From contig NC_081844.1 of assembly GCF_963259705.1 (NCBI RefSeq), forward strand, positions 102,574,671 to 102,638,670: a DNA stretch of 64,000 bases, given 5' to 3'. This DNA comes from Myotis daubentonii. Taxonomy: Eukaryota > Chordata > Mammalia > Chiroptera > Vespertilionidae. Positions 32,961-45,270 of the stretch are shown in pieces. The notes beneath the pieces are model-generated. The model was not told where the DNA came from. It saw nothing but the letters and a program-made list of their open reading frames with translations, and did not search any database. The position numbers and the translations under genes are program-made. Within the stretch, counting starts at the first letter, position 1. Each line of letters starts with the position of its first letter.

Positions 32961-33236
32961 GAACTAACTTCACCCTTGCGGAGCTGGGCATCTGTGAGCC
33001 CTCCCCGCACCGCAGTGGCTACTGCTCGGACATGGGCATCCTTCACCAGGGCTACTCCCTGAGCACGGGATCTGACGCCGACTCGGACACCGAGGGAGGG
33101 ATGTCTCCAGAACACGCCATCAGACTGTGGGGGAGAGGGATAAAATCCAGGCGCAGTTCCGGCCTGTCCAGCCGTGAAAACTCAGCCCTGACCCTGACTG
33201 ATTCTGACAACGAGAATAAGTCAGATGATGAGAACG
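32961..33236 (+). CDS. TENM2: Teneurin-2 coding exon (intracellular N-terminal domain)
   Basis: This 276-bp internal exon is bounded by a pyrimidine-rich acceptor ending CACCCTAG|GAAC and a donor AACG|GTAGGC. Both junctions are phase 1, so it encodes 92 codons' worth of sequence and can be skipped without a frameshift. The translation starts [17 protein letters not shown], includes [15 protein letters not shown], an acidic [11 protein letters not shown] stretch, [13 protein letters not shown], a basic IKSRR patch and a Ser/Asp-rich [18 protein letters not shown] end. This matches the Ten_N cytoplasmic region of teneurin-2 as I recall it (about residues 76-168 of human TENM2); teneurin-3 differs at many of these positions (QNFTLRQLGVCEP). 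Teneurins are type II single-pass synaptic adhesion proteins that bind latrophilins, and the cytoplasmic part can be released and signal to the nucleus. The basic patch and Ser-rich segment fit phosphorylation or nuclear targeting (inference). An open frame extends upstream to an ATG at 32867 and downstream to a stop at 33317-33319, but both extensions are intronic. TENM1, 3 and 4 are less likely. Confidence 0.96.
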
Positions 33237-33242
33237 GTAGGC
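33234..33242 (+). promoter_or_regulatory. TENM2: Splice donor of the TENM2 exon
   Basis: ACG|GTAGGC provides the GT donor. The exon's last base is the first base of a Gly codon, matching the G of the teneurin-2 sequence after SDDEN. The consensus match is moderate (no A at +3/+4 pair AAGT). Confidence 0.85.
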
Positions 33243-34201
33243 CTGCTTCTTACATACCTTTACATGTTCTGGGCACTGCACACTGCGGGGCTTGGGGGGA
33301 TTTCATTATTTTTTTTTAATAAAGAGGCATCTAAAACCATTCATTTCCTTGGAAATTGACTTTGTCTACCCACGCTGAGCTGGGGGAGGAAATAAGCCAG
33401 CCAACCTCCAGTGCATAAGGAATCACGTTTTGACGATGACTTGGTTGTCAGGTAGAGCTGGTTGGTCTGATGAACAAGTAAATGACATTGCATACGCGGA
33501 AACATAAACCATGACCTGTGCCTAGAAAATGTCCTCTCTCCACAAGTTTCTAGGTCTTTGTATTGATGTCCCCTTCCTGGTAAATGGCAACCTGGGTTAT
33601 ATATTTATTTTTTTCAGGAAGATCTCTTAAGAATCCTACCTTATCTTAGCCTTTTATTTCCAGGCGGCAATGCCTCATATCCTCGTATTGAAGATCAAAC
33701 TCAGAACAGATGCTCTGGACTTTAATAATGACAAATAGGAAGGGGTTTGTCTTCAAAAAAGAGTTCTGTTCTGGGTGTACTTTTCTCCTTGGTACCTATG
33801 TGGGCTAACGACTTCCCACATCTTCTATCACAGATCGCTACGGCTTATCCATCAGCTTTGTAGACAGGCTTTAATGAAACTTTGAAAATTAAATGCTTCC
33901 GATCATTAAGCAGTAAATACAAGGAAACCTAAGAAAGTCATTAAGGAGATAAGGTGCTTATTTGTGGGTTTCTCAGCAACTCACAACTATGTTTAGTCAA
34001 AACCATTTTTTAAAAAAGAGAAATCGCATTAGGTACAGTTGATTTATGAAGAAAACATCAAATGCTATGTGGGTTGTTATGAATATATTGTGTGTTTGAT
34101 AAAGGAATTACCATTAAAATGCATCCAAGTAGATCAGTTAAGGGCGTTTATATAAAATGCTATAAACTTATCCTAGAGCAGCTTTAAGTATGTTCTTGCA
34201 T

Positions 34202-34203
<2 letters not shown>

Positions 34204-34254
<51 letters not shown>
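34204..34254. repeat. (AAAT)n microsatellite
   Basis: Twelve or so uninterrupted AAAT units. Confidence 0.95.
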
Positions 34255-37200
34255 AGGAAACTTGCAGGCAGACAGCTTGTTGCCAATGCAAAAGCAGAGC
34301 TAAGTATTACTTGATCTCAAAACTGTTGAAAATACATCATTTCCTGGGTAAGTTGCATGTAATCCAAAAGGTGTCACTTTGTTGCATTTAAATTTAGGTT
34401 TAATTCTGAAATAATGTATTCCATGGTGGGGACAAGGGGATGTGTCTTAATTATGCCTTTGTTCGCATAGTTAATCAAGGTGTGCTCTCGAGGAAAAATC
34501 CGCACTTGACTCCTTTTGAATTCTGACAAAATTCTGCCACTTGGCACATTCAACACTCCAAGGTGCTTCATTGATAGGAAATTACTTTTAGAAGTTTCCA
34601 GAAAGGCATACATTGAATTCATTTCCTGATGTACTTTTTCAGCTTCCGTATGTGTCGGATATAGTTCCAACAGAGGCAGTTTGCTTAGCTAATAAGTAAA
34701 ATCCCTTGCAATCCAAGAACTTCAGGAACAGTTTAAACAAGGTATTTTAGCAAAATTTCCTTGTTTGGTATTTTCACTGGTCTTATGGGAACCAAATACA
34801 CAGAATTATTTATACATACTTATGGAGTTTGCACCCTCTCTTTGAAAGCTACATACATCTTTTAAAAACTCAACTAATAAAGAGAGGTTTCCATGAACAA
34901 AGGGAGCCAAAAATGCTTGCCTTGACTTTACCCAGAACTGGTATGGATGGGAGAACTTTATAATTAGTGATGTATTTGATAGGCCAACAGTTTCTTTGTT
35001 TTCAACACTATTTGAAACATCATGTCTGAACAATTTTCACCTTAGGGAAGTCTCTATAAATCCCTGGGTACTCATAGGAAATAAACCCTTGGACACAGTG
35101 TCATTATTTTTTCTGGAATTGCTAGTTATAATGCAGTCAGATGCATAGAGAAAAATGATAGAAGGCCTACGCAACCCTTTCATACCTGTGTCTGGCAGAG
35201 GACGGAGGGGTATTGTAGCCATAGTCCAAGGTTAGGTAATAGATGGTTATTTTAAAATAGAGAGAACGTGTTTTCTTTTCTCTGTTTAACCATTGTTCAG
35301 TATTTCCCATATTCAAAAGATGTGCAGAATGCATATTCTGTTCTCCTTTGCAGCCAGAACTAAAACTAAAAAACTGTGCATGTCATGTCATAAGCTCTTT
35401 AAGCAAATAACAACCAGGTACACACTCCTCTGCACAACGAGGCATTGACTTCCATCCACTTCTTGCTCTCACTCCCCAACAAATTCTGTTTAGCTCACGG
35501 AGAAATCAATGCATTTTCACATCACTGACTTTATGAAGTTTGGGAATGTATTATCATATAGATTGACAGTTGCCCCACTGATTCCTCACCACAGCATGGA
35601 CACTCACCAAGCCGTCATTAATTTCCTCACACTTGTACCTGCAGTGGCTTCCTCCATAATAAACACTCCGTCCTTCAGAACCAAATCGATAACCTTTTAG
35701 GTATGCCTCTCGTGAACAGGAAGTAACAAGGATCTATGCTTTGAAAAAGAAGCTCTCCACTTTCATGTTAGATTGTAAGGAGATGTGGTCATAAAAAGGA
35801 ATCTATTCCTTGGATCCCATATATTCCTATGGCATGTTTATGGTGGGGTCTCGGGGTACATAGAGTTTCCCAGTGCTTCTTGAAAACCGCCCTTAAAAAA
35901 TTCCTAGTGTGGTTTTATGAAGCATAGGTAGAACATGGAGACAGGTCTCAAAACCCAACTTCTCTCTAATGTGAAATATGTATCCAACCTTCAAACTCAT
36001 GTCGTAAATTTTCCGATGGCAGCAATCCTTCCTGTCTGCTGCTGGGACAAAAATGACCCACTAGTCACTTGAAAATCCTATTACACTGAGCACACAGATG
36101 AGTCTGTCTTTTTTTTTTTTTTTTTACCCCCAGCATAAACATTTCAGAACCATCACCCCTCGTAGCTCTGCATCTTATGCTCACTGTGTGACCACCAGAT
36201 TAGCATCGGGCTTGGCTTGGGTTTCTTTCAATAGATGAAATGCTCGGGCTGGGTTATTTTATCAGGTTCTTTACCTCGGTCTGTAGGTTAACGATGGCTT
36301 GGTTAGAAACGGCAATGAGATTTGAGAACAGCTCGGCCAAGTTTCTGCCGCTGTGAAATTTCACTGCATCTATCGAAAGGGCTTTCCCGGTGACTTTAAA
36401 TTAGAAACATTCCTTTTTGGGGGTAATAAATGTCCCACTTAAAATATATCCTCTCTGAGGCCCTTTGTGTCGCCCGAGTTATGGAGAAAATGGGGCAGTC
36501 ACTAGTACACAAGAATAACTAATTGCCTTCTTAAAAATGCGGAGAAGCACACTTTGTAAAAAATCTAGTCTGTGTACCCTTGACTCCCTTAGGCAGTTTC
36601 TTCACCTTGGGGACTTGAAAATATCCTTGAGGTTTTTTTGTTGTGTTTTTTTTCCCCCCAGCACAGTTCTATTATAAGTTTCAGTTATATTATTGGAAAT
36701 CCAGGAAGAAGAAAAGACAAAGAAAATAAGCTTGGCTATGGGATAGGGAGCCAGACATTACAGAAAACGAAATCTGTCCTCGGTTAAAGCTTTAAAAAAA
36801 AATTATCCTTCCCTTCTCCTCTCCTTTTCCACCCAAAGTAAATAAGGACAATGTTCATTTTCATCTGTTGTCAACTGGGACATTTATAATTCTCATAATG
36901 CGCTTTGAGGCTGAAACTATAAATGTTGGGTTAATTCCATTGCATTTCACCAAATGCATTTATAAAACAAGCCGGCTCTGGGCACATAATGGATTTGTGT
37001 AGAGTGTGTTTGTGGAACATAGATTCTATTAGATTGTGAGTCCTCCTGGCAGGTCTGCGGTGCCCATGTCTCCTCCAAGGGCCTACGCACACGGCTACTG
37101 GCTGCATGTTAATTGAGACATGAGGCATGAACTCGGAGGGACGGAGGATTTTCCTTTGTACCAGAAACAGTGTCTGTAGGTGGTTCCCGCCATCCACATT

Positions 37201-37650
37201 GCACTCATTTGTCATATGGGGTGACTTTCTTCCTCTCTCTTCAAAATGTGGCTTCTCGGTAAGTTTCACTTTGGAGTTCCCCCTAAGTAAACACCTCTAA
37301 GACTTGCTGTGGGGTTTTGTCTCGACCCCACTCTGTTCCTCTTGCATGCTGTTAAACTTCCTTTGTGTTTTAGAAGCTACTCTACTCCTTTCGTCACCCC
37401 CATCCTGCATGTGTGAGCTACACCGAATGCCTAGAACAGAAGTAAAAACTTACTGTAAGCACCAGATAATTGTAGCCCAGGGCTCATAAATTTTCCCTTG
37501 AAGTTGGGAGTAAGAGTAGTAAAAGAGGTGGCTATGAAAATTACAAGGTAATATTGGACTGTACTTTTGATATTGGTATGCGGATGATTTCTTTTCCAGG
37601 CAAAACTTATGGAAAAAACTTACATGGAAACTTATTGTCTTAATTCCTTA

Positions 37651-37700
37651 AATACAAAACAAAACAAAACAAAACAAAAATGAAAGAAAACAAAACAAAC
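37651..37700. repeat. (AAAAC)n simple repeat
   Basis: Units of AAAAC repeated about five times with diverged flanks. Confidence 0.9.
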
Positions 37701-37950
37701 TTTAAATCCATTTAAATGACAATTATTTGAAAGTGTGATTATGAGCTTTATTTTTTTTTATTCTTGGAAATTTGAAAGAATAATGTTTATAAAGAACTTA
37801 AAATGAGGTAGCATGGATTGAAAAAAAAAAAAGATGCGAGAACAAAATGTCCCAAGCTCCCAGCCTTGTCTACTCCTAAATAAAAGGATGATTTGATTTT
37901 GATAACTCTGATTTGGTTCCCTAAAAGTGCAGATATTAGAGGCTCTAGAG

Positions 37951-38171
37951 CAGTGGTTCTCAACCTTCCTAATGCCGCGACCCTTTAATACAGTTCCTCA
38001 TGTTGTGGTGACCCCCAATTTCATTGTTACAAATTGAACATAATTAAAGCATAGTGATTAATCACAAAAACAAATGTAATTATATATGTATTTTCCAATG
38101 GTCTTAGGCAACCCCTGTGAAAGGGTCGTTCGACCCCCAACGGGGTCTTGACCCACAGGTTGAGACCGCTG
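37951..38171. mobile_element. hAT-type MITE with 8-bp target duplication
   Basis: The 221-bp element starts CAGTGGTTCTCAACCTTCCT and ends ACAGGTTGAGACCGCTG, inverted termini. It is flanked by a perfect 8-bp direct repeat CTCTAGAG (37943-37950 and 38172-38179), the hallmark of hAT insertion. The interior (CGCGACCCTTTAATACAG.. GAAAGGGTCGTTCGACCCCC) has no coding capacity. The intact duplication indicates fairly recent insertion. Confidence 0.92.
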
Positions 38172-38179
38172 CTCTAGAG

Positions 38180-40202
38180 TTACCTTATCTAAAAAAAAAA
38201 ATTATTTTGCCTTTTTGCAAAATTAATAGGAGTCTCAACTATATACTAGTAATTATCACAGTGTTAAGATACAGCTGATAAGAATAGACAATCAGAGACA
38301 AAATTTAGGAATATCAAATTGTCACATGGCGTGATAAATGAGCAAGAAATGGGAGGCTCGATGTTTGGCCAATGAACCTGGATGAGACTTCGGTGATCTA
38401 GATTTCCGGCTGATTAAGCCATGCTTCCATTGCTGTAACATAGTGAACTTGAAGGACCCTAGCCTAAGTGCTGATTCCAGCGCTGCATGTTCCACATTAT
38501 AAACTTCAGTTGCATGGTTCTTAGGTATTTATATTTCTTTCTTTCCTTTGGTGGTTTCTTTCATCTTTGTTAACGCTCCCAGGGGCTATCAAGCAATGGC
38601 TCCATTCAAAAAATACAATAAATAAAATGCAGCGCTAAGCCTTCCTTTTGGCAGGGCCAGCCTGATTATTACACGTGTAATCTCCAGGCCTCTGGGGAGA
38701 CACTGGGCTTGCTGGGTAATCATTTGGCTTTAAGCTGCTGAGTTCCTGATATCTGTACTTTCACTTCGGTTAAGCAGCAAAGGCAGGAAACCGGTGAGAG
38801 GCCACATGTTTCTGTCCCTTCACAATCAGAAGGCTCTTCACGCAGAAAACTCTCAACTTTTTTGCTGAGTGTGCAGCCACATTTAGTTTCGTTGTTGTTT
38901 GTCAGGGATCAAATTAAATTTTAACTTTGGGGAGAGATGGAATAAGTTATTAAGTCCATAAATAATATGAGTTAAAGCTAAGGACGTTGATAGTATAAAT
39001 TTTCTAGACACCTGAGTCAGGATGAATTTGCACAGAAAATAATAGCAAACTAAAAAGTGCGTATTAAAAGTAAAGAGATACGTCAATGACCCGTTCTGGA
39101 ACTGGGACAGGGCAAGTGGAAGGAGGCAATTTTAAGTGATAAGCTTGTAAACAGGATAGGCATTGCAGATATGTAGGTGTTCAGTATGTATGCATATACA
39201 GAAGGACAAAACGTTTACTTATTACTTAATGCTGAGTATTATTTAGCACAGGCTGAAAGAACTGCCTAGGAAATTATTCCTCCCAGTCTCATTAAACTCG
39301 GGTTTAGGACTGTGAAAGAATTAAAGGCGGAAGTAAAAGGTCCAAAGAATAGTCATTAACAACAGAGGTCACGAACTGTAGGCCCAGGAGTTGTGCTATG
39401 TGGTTAGTTTTAGGCAGTGTCTAAAAATTGTACATTACTAAGCAACATTTGAAAAATGGGAGATTTCATATTAGAAATTTGTTTTTTGGGCTTCTCTCCA
39501 GATCTACAATACCCAGTGACACCTGTTTAGGTTTGGTTTCGTATTGGGTTAGAAGCAGTGACCCTGCGGTTCTAGGTGGTTCCTGTCACCTGGGTCACCC
39601 AAGCTTTCCCCAGGTACCTCCTCTCATTTGAGGTTCACTGTAGCCTTTGTAGGCACTGGAGTTACCAACCTTAACCAACATATAAACTCAGAGGTACTAA
39701 AAATGGTAGAAACAAAGCTGGAAACCAGCAATTTTAGCTTCATTTAACATGTGTTTGGAACAGTTATGTTAGATCTTTTTCTTTTCTTTTTTGGGGTAAA
39801 TTTGACCTCTCTGTAAAATGGGGTTAATTTTGCTATAACAAATTTCTAAAATAGTTTTCAGGATAAACTAAAATTTAAGGGCAAACTAAAATAAAGTGAA
39901 ATCATATGAAAATCAACTTAATTTAAAAATGAATAAGGGAATTGTATAAGTGTCAGAGGGGATCTTAAGTGGGTGATATGCCCTCCCACCTTCTAAGTGG
40001 GTACCCTGAAGTCCTGAACAATTAAAGTGAGAATCTCTTATTTTAACACATACACTTAAAGCCATTTTAATGTAAAAGGATCTAGGTGGACCTTTAGGAA
40101 ATAGGTGGAGGGAAAACATACTTTAAAAGCTTTAGATACTTGAGCTGATTGGGGAAATCCCCAGGGCTTTTCAGGAGGAAGCCATTTAAAGAGAAGGGAA
40201 AT
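38180..40202. other. Intronic sequence, repeat-poor
   Basis: No repeat family or exon is recognised. It contains the 14-bp palindrome ATTACACGTGTAAT (38668-38681) centred on an E-box. Confidence 0.5.
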
Positions 40203-40425
40203 GCCCTGCCCGGCTGGTGTTGCTCAGTGGTTAAGCGCCGACCCATGAACCAGGAGGTCAAGGTTCAACTCCCTGTCAAGGCACATGCCTGAGTTGCAGG
40301 CTCAATCTCCAGTAGGGGGCGTGCAGGAGACAGCCTATTAATGATTCTCTCATTGATGTTTCTATCTGTCTATCCCTCTCCCTTCCTCTCTGAAATCAAT
40401 GAAAACATATTCTTTTTAAAAGAGG
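40203..40425 (+). mobile_element. VES SINE
   Basis: GCCCTGCCCGGCTGGTGTTG + CTCAGTGGTTAAGC head, ACCAGGAGGTCAAGGTTCAA, CTCCAGTAGGGGGCGTGCAG and CCTTCCTCTCTGAAATCAAT tail. Full length and among the least diverged copies here. Confidence 0.94.
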
Positions 40426-42038
40426 AGGAAAATGACTTTGTACTCATTATGTTCCATTTTGATCAGGCAAGTAAGTGGTTTGTGGAATCTGTTATAGGGA
40501 AGTGGAAGACAGTAAAGCAAAATGCAGGGTTATATGAAGACAGCCAGCACCCCACAAGAGTGGGAACCATGCAGGATAATGCCGGGTTGGGGACAGTGCT
40601 CCCCCAACTGAGAAATGTCCCTTATCTGCAAGTGGATAAGCAGAGGACCAAGTATTATTCAGGGATACTCTCGCCTACTGTGCAATATACTCCCAGTTCT
40701 CTCAGCATCCCAAGGATACTTGTGAAGGAAAAAAGATAATTGAAATGCAAGCCTGTTTACTAATAGAAGGACTGAAATACTTGAGTTAGCATTCCTTGGA
40801 ACCTCTCCATTCATGGAGGTTTATATCAGCCCTAGGGGACTAGAAAGATCGACACAGCAGCAGTATTTCTGCTTGTGTTAAACATAAAAAAAAAAAGGGC
40901 GATGTGGATTTACATGGAGAGAGCCAGGCACATGAGGAAGTGTGGGAAGTATTTCTCACAGTATATTTTATGCAAGAGATACACTCTCATACATTCACCG
41001 GTCAAACAGCGTCTTTGCAATGAATTAGAAGCAGAAAATCGGTATTTGGAAGCTAATGTGCATTGGTTAAATATGCATATTTTAATACACACATATGTGA
41101 AGCTGATAGAATTATGTTCTGTTTTATTTAGCTTTGACAAAGAGTAGCTAAGGAGGAGATACTTTAATATGGAGAATTCCTATTTTATTTTGGAAAAAAA
41201 AAATTTAAGGAGTGGCTGCTGGATGTTCAGCCTTATACAAAACCGTTGTGCGTCTCTGTGCAGGCATCTGTGTTATATGTATACAGAGGGCTGTTGGGAG
41301 GAGGGATGTTATTGAGAGGGATTGAGCTCAAGTCTAAGCAACCAATCTCCAGAATATGTGGATAATCCATTACCTTGTGGCAACCTATTAGTTTTTGTCT
41401 TTTTGTTCATGGCTATCCGCACTGATCATACTTTACTATTTTTTGACACAATCCCTATTTTCTTCTCTCAATTCCCTGTGTCAGCTTTCACTTCTTACAC
41501 GGGTAGATGAAAATACCCCCTTCGTTGTTTATTGAAGGAAGCAAGCACCCCTACACGTTTACTGAGAATTTCCTGTCTATTCTCAACAGAGAAATAAGGA
41601 AATAGCACTGTATGTGTCAGCAGGCTGGAAGAGGAAGGGCGGCTTTGAGGAGATAGAGTTTTAATTAGGTTGTAAATGAGGGTTAGAGTTTATATGAGTG
41701 GGACTGAGATGAAGGATGTTCCAAATGAAGAAAAGCCAATGTGGATGGTGGTCGGAGCGTGAGGAGGTAGTGCAAAGATGATGATGATTTTTTCAGGAAC
41801 ATTCTCTTCCAAAAAGTCCAGCTGCAGTCATACTAGTGGGAATGTGGTGGTTTGGTTGGACAGCAGCACATATATATCACTGGAGATATAGGAACCAGTT
41901 GACCCGGAGCATGCAGCTTCCTGCTAGGAATTACGATGGTCTGACCAAGAAGAACTAGAGAGCTACAAGGTTTAATTGAACAGGAACTATTACGTTTTAG
42001 GAAGCTTCTGATTAGTGTGCATGTGGACACCCGTGCAC

Positions 42039-42041
<3 letters not shown>
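40426..42041. other. Intronic sequence, no feature recognised
   Basis: No repeat family or exon is recognised. A 132-codon plus-strand frame (40341-40739) starts inside the preceding SINE and continues into unique sequence, so it is not a gene candidate. Confidence 0.5.

Positions 42042-42074
<33 letters not shown>
42042..42074. repeat. (CA)n microsatellite
   Basis: Sixteen CA units, uninterrupted. Confidence 0.95.
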
Positions 42075-42077
<3 letters not shown>

Positions 42078-42927
42078 TTTGGACAGGAAGGTAACAAAAT
42101 TAGATGCCGTGCTATCAGGGAGGGACACAGTCATCCAGGTCAGAGGACCCAAGATATGGCTGGACTGCAGAGGCTTCTGCTTTTTGAGTTTTCAGTGAGA
42201 GAAATGAACCACCGACAAGCATATGAATGTTGTATAGTTGTAATTAAGATGTTAACATTTGAAATGCATCTAATTTGAAGCTCATTGAGTATAAGGAACA
42301 TTTCTTACAGAGGAATCTATGATGCGTACACATACGACAAAGTGTTAAAACAGCTGGGCTCAAGTGTTTATACTAATTACATGACTAGATAATAAAATAG
42401 CACCAAATATTGCTATTTGTAGGAAAACACGGGCCATAATACTATTTTTAAAGAAACACTGTGTTATTATAGGTGAACATTGCCTAGAACTCTTTCAGGG
42501 TGATTAACAATTTCTTGAAGTTTATTCCTGTTTCTATATCCTTCTTGAAGTCATATTCTTATGTAACTTGTTTAACTTCCTCTGTAAGTATATGTCTCTC
42601 TTTTCATCCCTAATCATTTCTATTTTCACCTCTTATGCTTTTTTTAAAAAAAAAAAGAAAATCAGGCTTCAAAGAGATATATTTATTTATCTTTCAAGTT
42701 TTTTATTTACTCTAATTTTTTTCACTCTTGTTATGTTCATCCTTTATAATGCTCTCATTTTATCTTTTTGAGTATATTTTGTTATACTTTTTCTAACATT
42801 TTAAGATGAGTATTAAGTTTTGGTACTTTCAGTCTTCCTTATTTAATAATAGTAAGTATATTTACCAGGTTCTATAGGTTTAATACAAAGTGGTATCTTC
42901 ATTGCTTCTTTTTTTTTTTCTTTTACT
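42075..42927. other. AT-rich intronic sequence
   Basis: No repeat family or exon is recognised apart from a T/A homopolymer junction near 42640-42660. Confidence 0.5.
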
Positions 42928-43138
42928 CCTCAACCAAGGAGATGTTTATAGATTTTTAGGGCGAGTAAGAAGGAGAGAGAGAGAGAGAGGGAGAGAGAGA
43001 GAGAGAGCACACATTATTGCATATGCGCCTAGCCAAGGAGTAAACCACCAACCTAGGTATGTGCACTGACCAGGAATTGAACCCAAAATGGTGTACTGGA
43101 CAATATTCCAATCAACTGAGCCACCTCTTGGCCAGGGC
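42928..43138 (-). mobile_element. VES SINE
   Basis: A GAGAGAGA-rich tract (42973-43007), AGGTATGTGCACTGACCAGG + AATTGAACCC (B box), and head AACTGAGCCACCTCTTGGCC + AGGGCC mark a diverged minus-strand copy. Confidence 0.85.
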
Positions 43139-43439
43139 CTCTTCGTTGCTTTCAAAAGCGTCTTAGCCTTGTGCACTCTCAAAGTAAAACAGCATTTTAA
43201 TGCTATCAGTCTTCACTTTAGTACTAATAAGTGCTGAAAAGACCATTTTTTAATTAATCCTTTATGGTTTCCAAGGAACATATAATAATATATTATAGCA
43301 TATGCTATGTAAATATATAAATATGTAAATATATAGGGCTAAACTATATAATAAAAGTTTGCAAAGTATATCTAAAACATATGGAAATATGAATGTGTGT
43401 ATATATACTCCCCCAACACACACACATCAATACACACAC
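43139..43439. other. AT-rich intronic sequence
   Basis: ATATAT and ACACAC low-complexity patches; nothing else recognised. Confidence 0.5.
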
Positions 43440-43800
43440 AGAAAAGCTTGAAGAAGAATAGAAATCACCTGCAATTTGACACCAGAAACAAGCATGGTTA
43501 ATATGTTGGTGCATTTATTTTTCAGGCTGTGTGCTTGTGTATATATGTGTATACACAATATACATATTTTACAGAGTAGGCATCATGTGTACAAGCCCTG
43601 TGTAGTTTTATTTTTTTTTTTCAGTTAACATATTCCATGGCATTAAATGTCTTCTACAACATTTACAGGCTTCATAGTATTTCTTTAGCATGAAATTTCC
43701 TCAGTTTCCTTTCATTGGACATTTAAGTTATTTTCATTCTGGAAGCATTAAAGAATAGTGTTATGAATAAACCTTTGTAGCTAAATTCCTATGCATCTCA
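43440..43800 (-). mobile_element. Ancient L1 (L1ME-like) fragment
   Basis: AATCACCTGCAATTTGACAC, ATGTTGGTGCATTTATTTTT, CAGTTAACATATTCCATGGC, TCTTCTACAACATTTACAGG + CTTCATAGTATTTC, CATTGGACATTTAAGTTATT and AGTGTTATGAATAAACCTTT follow antisense L1M 3' regions in order. Confidence 0.65.
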
Positions 43801-44288
43801 CTAACTTATTTCTGAAAACAAATTCCTAGAAGAGTCAGAACATACACGGTTACAAAAATGTCATTCTTTTTTTTTTTTTAAACAAAATTGTCATTCTTCC
43901 CCACGGGTCTCCTGGAGGAAGGTTGGCCTTGGCCCAGGCGCCCTGTGGGAATGACCTGGCACCCACTCACGCTCAGGAGCACAGAAAACTGTGCTAATGT
44001 GCTTCCTATTTATGGTTTTCAACTCTCCCTGAATTTATTGTCTACTTATATTTCTTATTTTAAAAGATACGGGAATGAGTCTTCTCATTTTGAGGTTTGT
44101 ATTTATTTTTTACAATGCCTAGGTGATCTTTGAATAAGTCCTGCTGTGCTTATCTATACAAAGAGCTTAAAAATGTTCATTTACAGGTGTGAAAGTCATT
44201 TGGCTACATTCTCAAGATCATGTGATTTGTTTCTGTGGGGTAGAAACCAGAAATGTATATGGTTATATATATATGGAGATAGATAGAT

Positions 44289-44336
<48 letters not shown>

Positions 44337-45054
44337 TTACCTGAAGATCTCAGAAATCCATTTAATCCGTCAGGCTCAAAAGCTGGAAAAGCATTTGAAA
44401 GGGTTGTATTAAACAAAGAATAAGGTTAGCTCTGAGTGGGGAAGGGATTTTTTTCCATCACAAATATCTCAGTTGTTGTTCAGAACGCGGGACATTATTT
44501 CAGATTGTTAATTTATAACAAACCAAGGATAGAATTGAATTACACATGATGAAAGGAGTTTCACATATGCTAAGACAATCTGCAAGGCACCTTGAGGAGA
44601 TAAAATGGAGTAAATGATGTATTAAATATTCTTAAAACTTCCTCCATCTATGGGAACTTTGATTCAATGAGGATAGTAATCATAAACACAGTGGTATCTC
44701 AGCTATTGGTATTTTTACAAAAGAAGTAGGTCTGCATATAAGATAAATATCTCAGTGCAGAAAGAAATACTCTGAAAATAATCATGTGGAAGCAATTGCT
44801 ATTATAATAAGCATATGGTCCTGCTAATATAGAGTGTTGCTTAATAATTGATGTTACAGGGGAGAAAAAAGAGTAGAAAAAGTTATTTATTCTGGGCAAC
44901 ACTTTGTACATTCAGAATGGAAAAGACCCTAGTGAAATGCAAAACAATTAAGAGAATACAGGCCCTCTTCCACTTCCGCTGATACACATTTATGGCTATG
45001 AACAACAAGGCACATTGGGAAGGCAGGAAGTATACAACTCAACTTAATCTGTCC
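43801..45054. other. Intronic sequence with a GATA repeat
   Basis: No exon or family repeat is recognised outside the GATA microsatellite. Confidence 0.5.
44280..44336. repeat. (GATA)n microsatellite
   Basis: About 13 GATA units with one imperfect early unit (GATGATA). Confidence 0.95.
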
Positions 45055-45270
45055 CTCTGTGGCATTTCAGGCCCTCCACAATATAGTCCAATTTTATGTT
45101 TTTAGCCCTTGCTCCCACTTCTCCTCTAAATATACTTTCAGCTCCAGCCCAACTGGGCTACTTCCTTTTTCTAGAGCATATTCTTTCCTCCTCTGTGTCT
45201 TTGTTCATCCTGGTCCTATTCCCTTCACTTTTATTGTTATCCCCAAGCCCGCGCATTTGTCACCTTCTAA
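45055..45270 (+). mobile_element. L2 LINE fragment
   Basis: TTTCAGGCCCTCCACAATAT + AGTCCAATTTTATG, CTTGCTCCCACTTCTCCTCT, CCAGCCCAACTGGGCTACTT and CTGTGTCTTTGTTCATCCTG follow sense L2 3' coding/UTR sequence (CAAGGCCCTCCACAATCTGGCCCC..). Confidence 0.65.

Larger units (their letters stand above)
33317..37942. other. Repeat-poor intron segment after the exon
   Basis: Apart from an AAAT run (34204-34254), an AAAAC run (37651-37700) and short homopolymers, no interspersed repeat is recognisable across about 4.6 kb. No second exon is found; the longest frames (98 and 112 codons, minus strand, 34374-34670 and 36931-37269) have no recognised motif. Low repeat density next to an exon of a neural gene is suggestive of conserved regulatory DNA (inference). 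Confidence 0.55.

Noticed and set aside
36931..37269. 112-codon minus-strand frame in the repeat-poor block
   Set aside because: No recognised domain, no splice context and no nearby second exon; it can be explained by chance in a stop-poor stretch.
40341..40739. 132-codon plus-strand frame
   Set aside because: Its first third is VES SINE sequence and the rest has no recognised motif.
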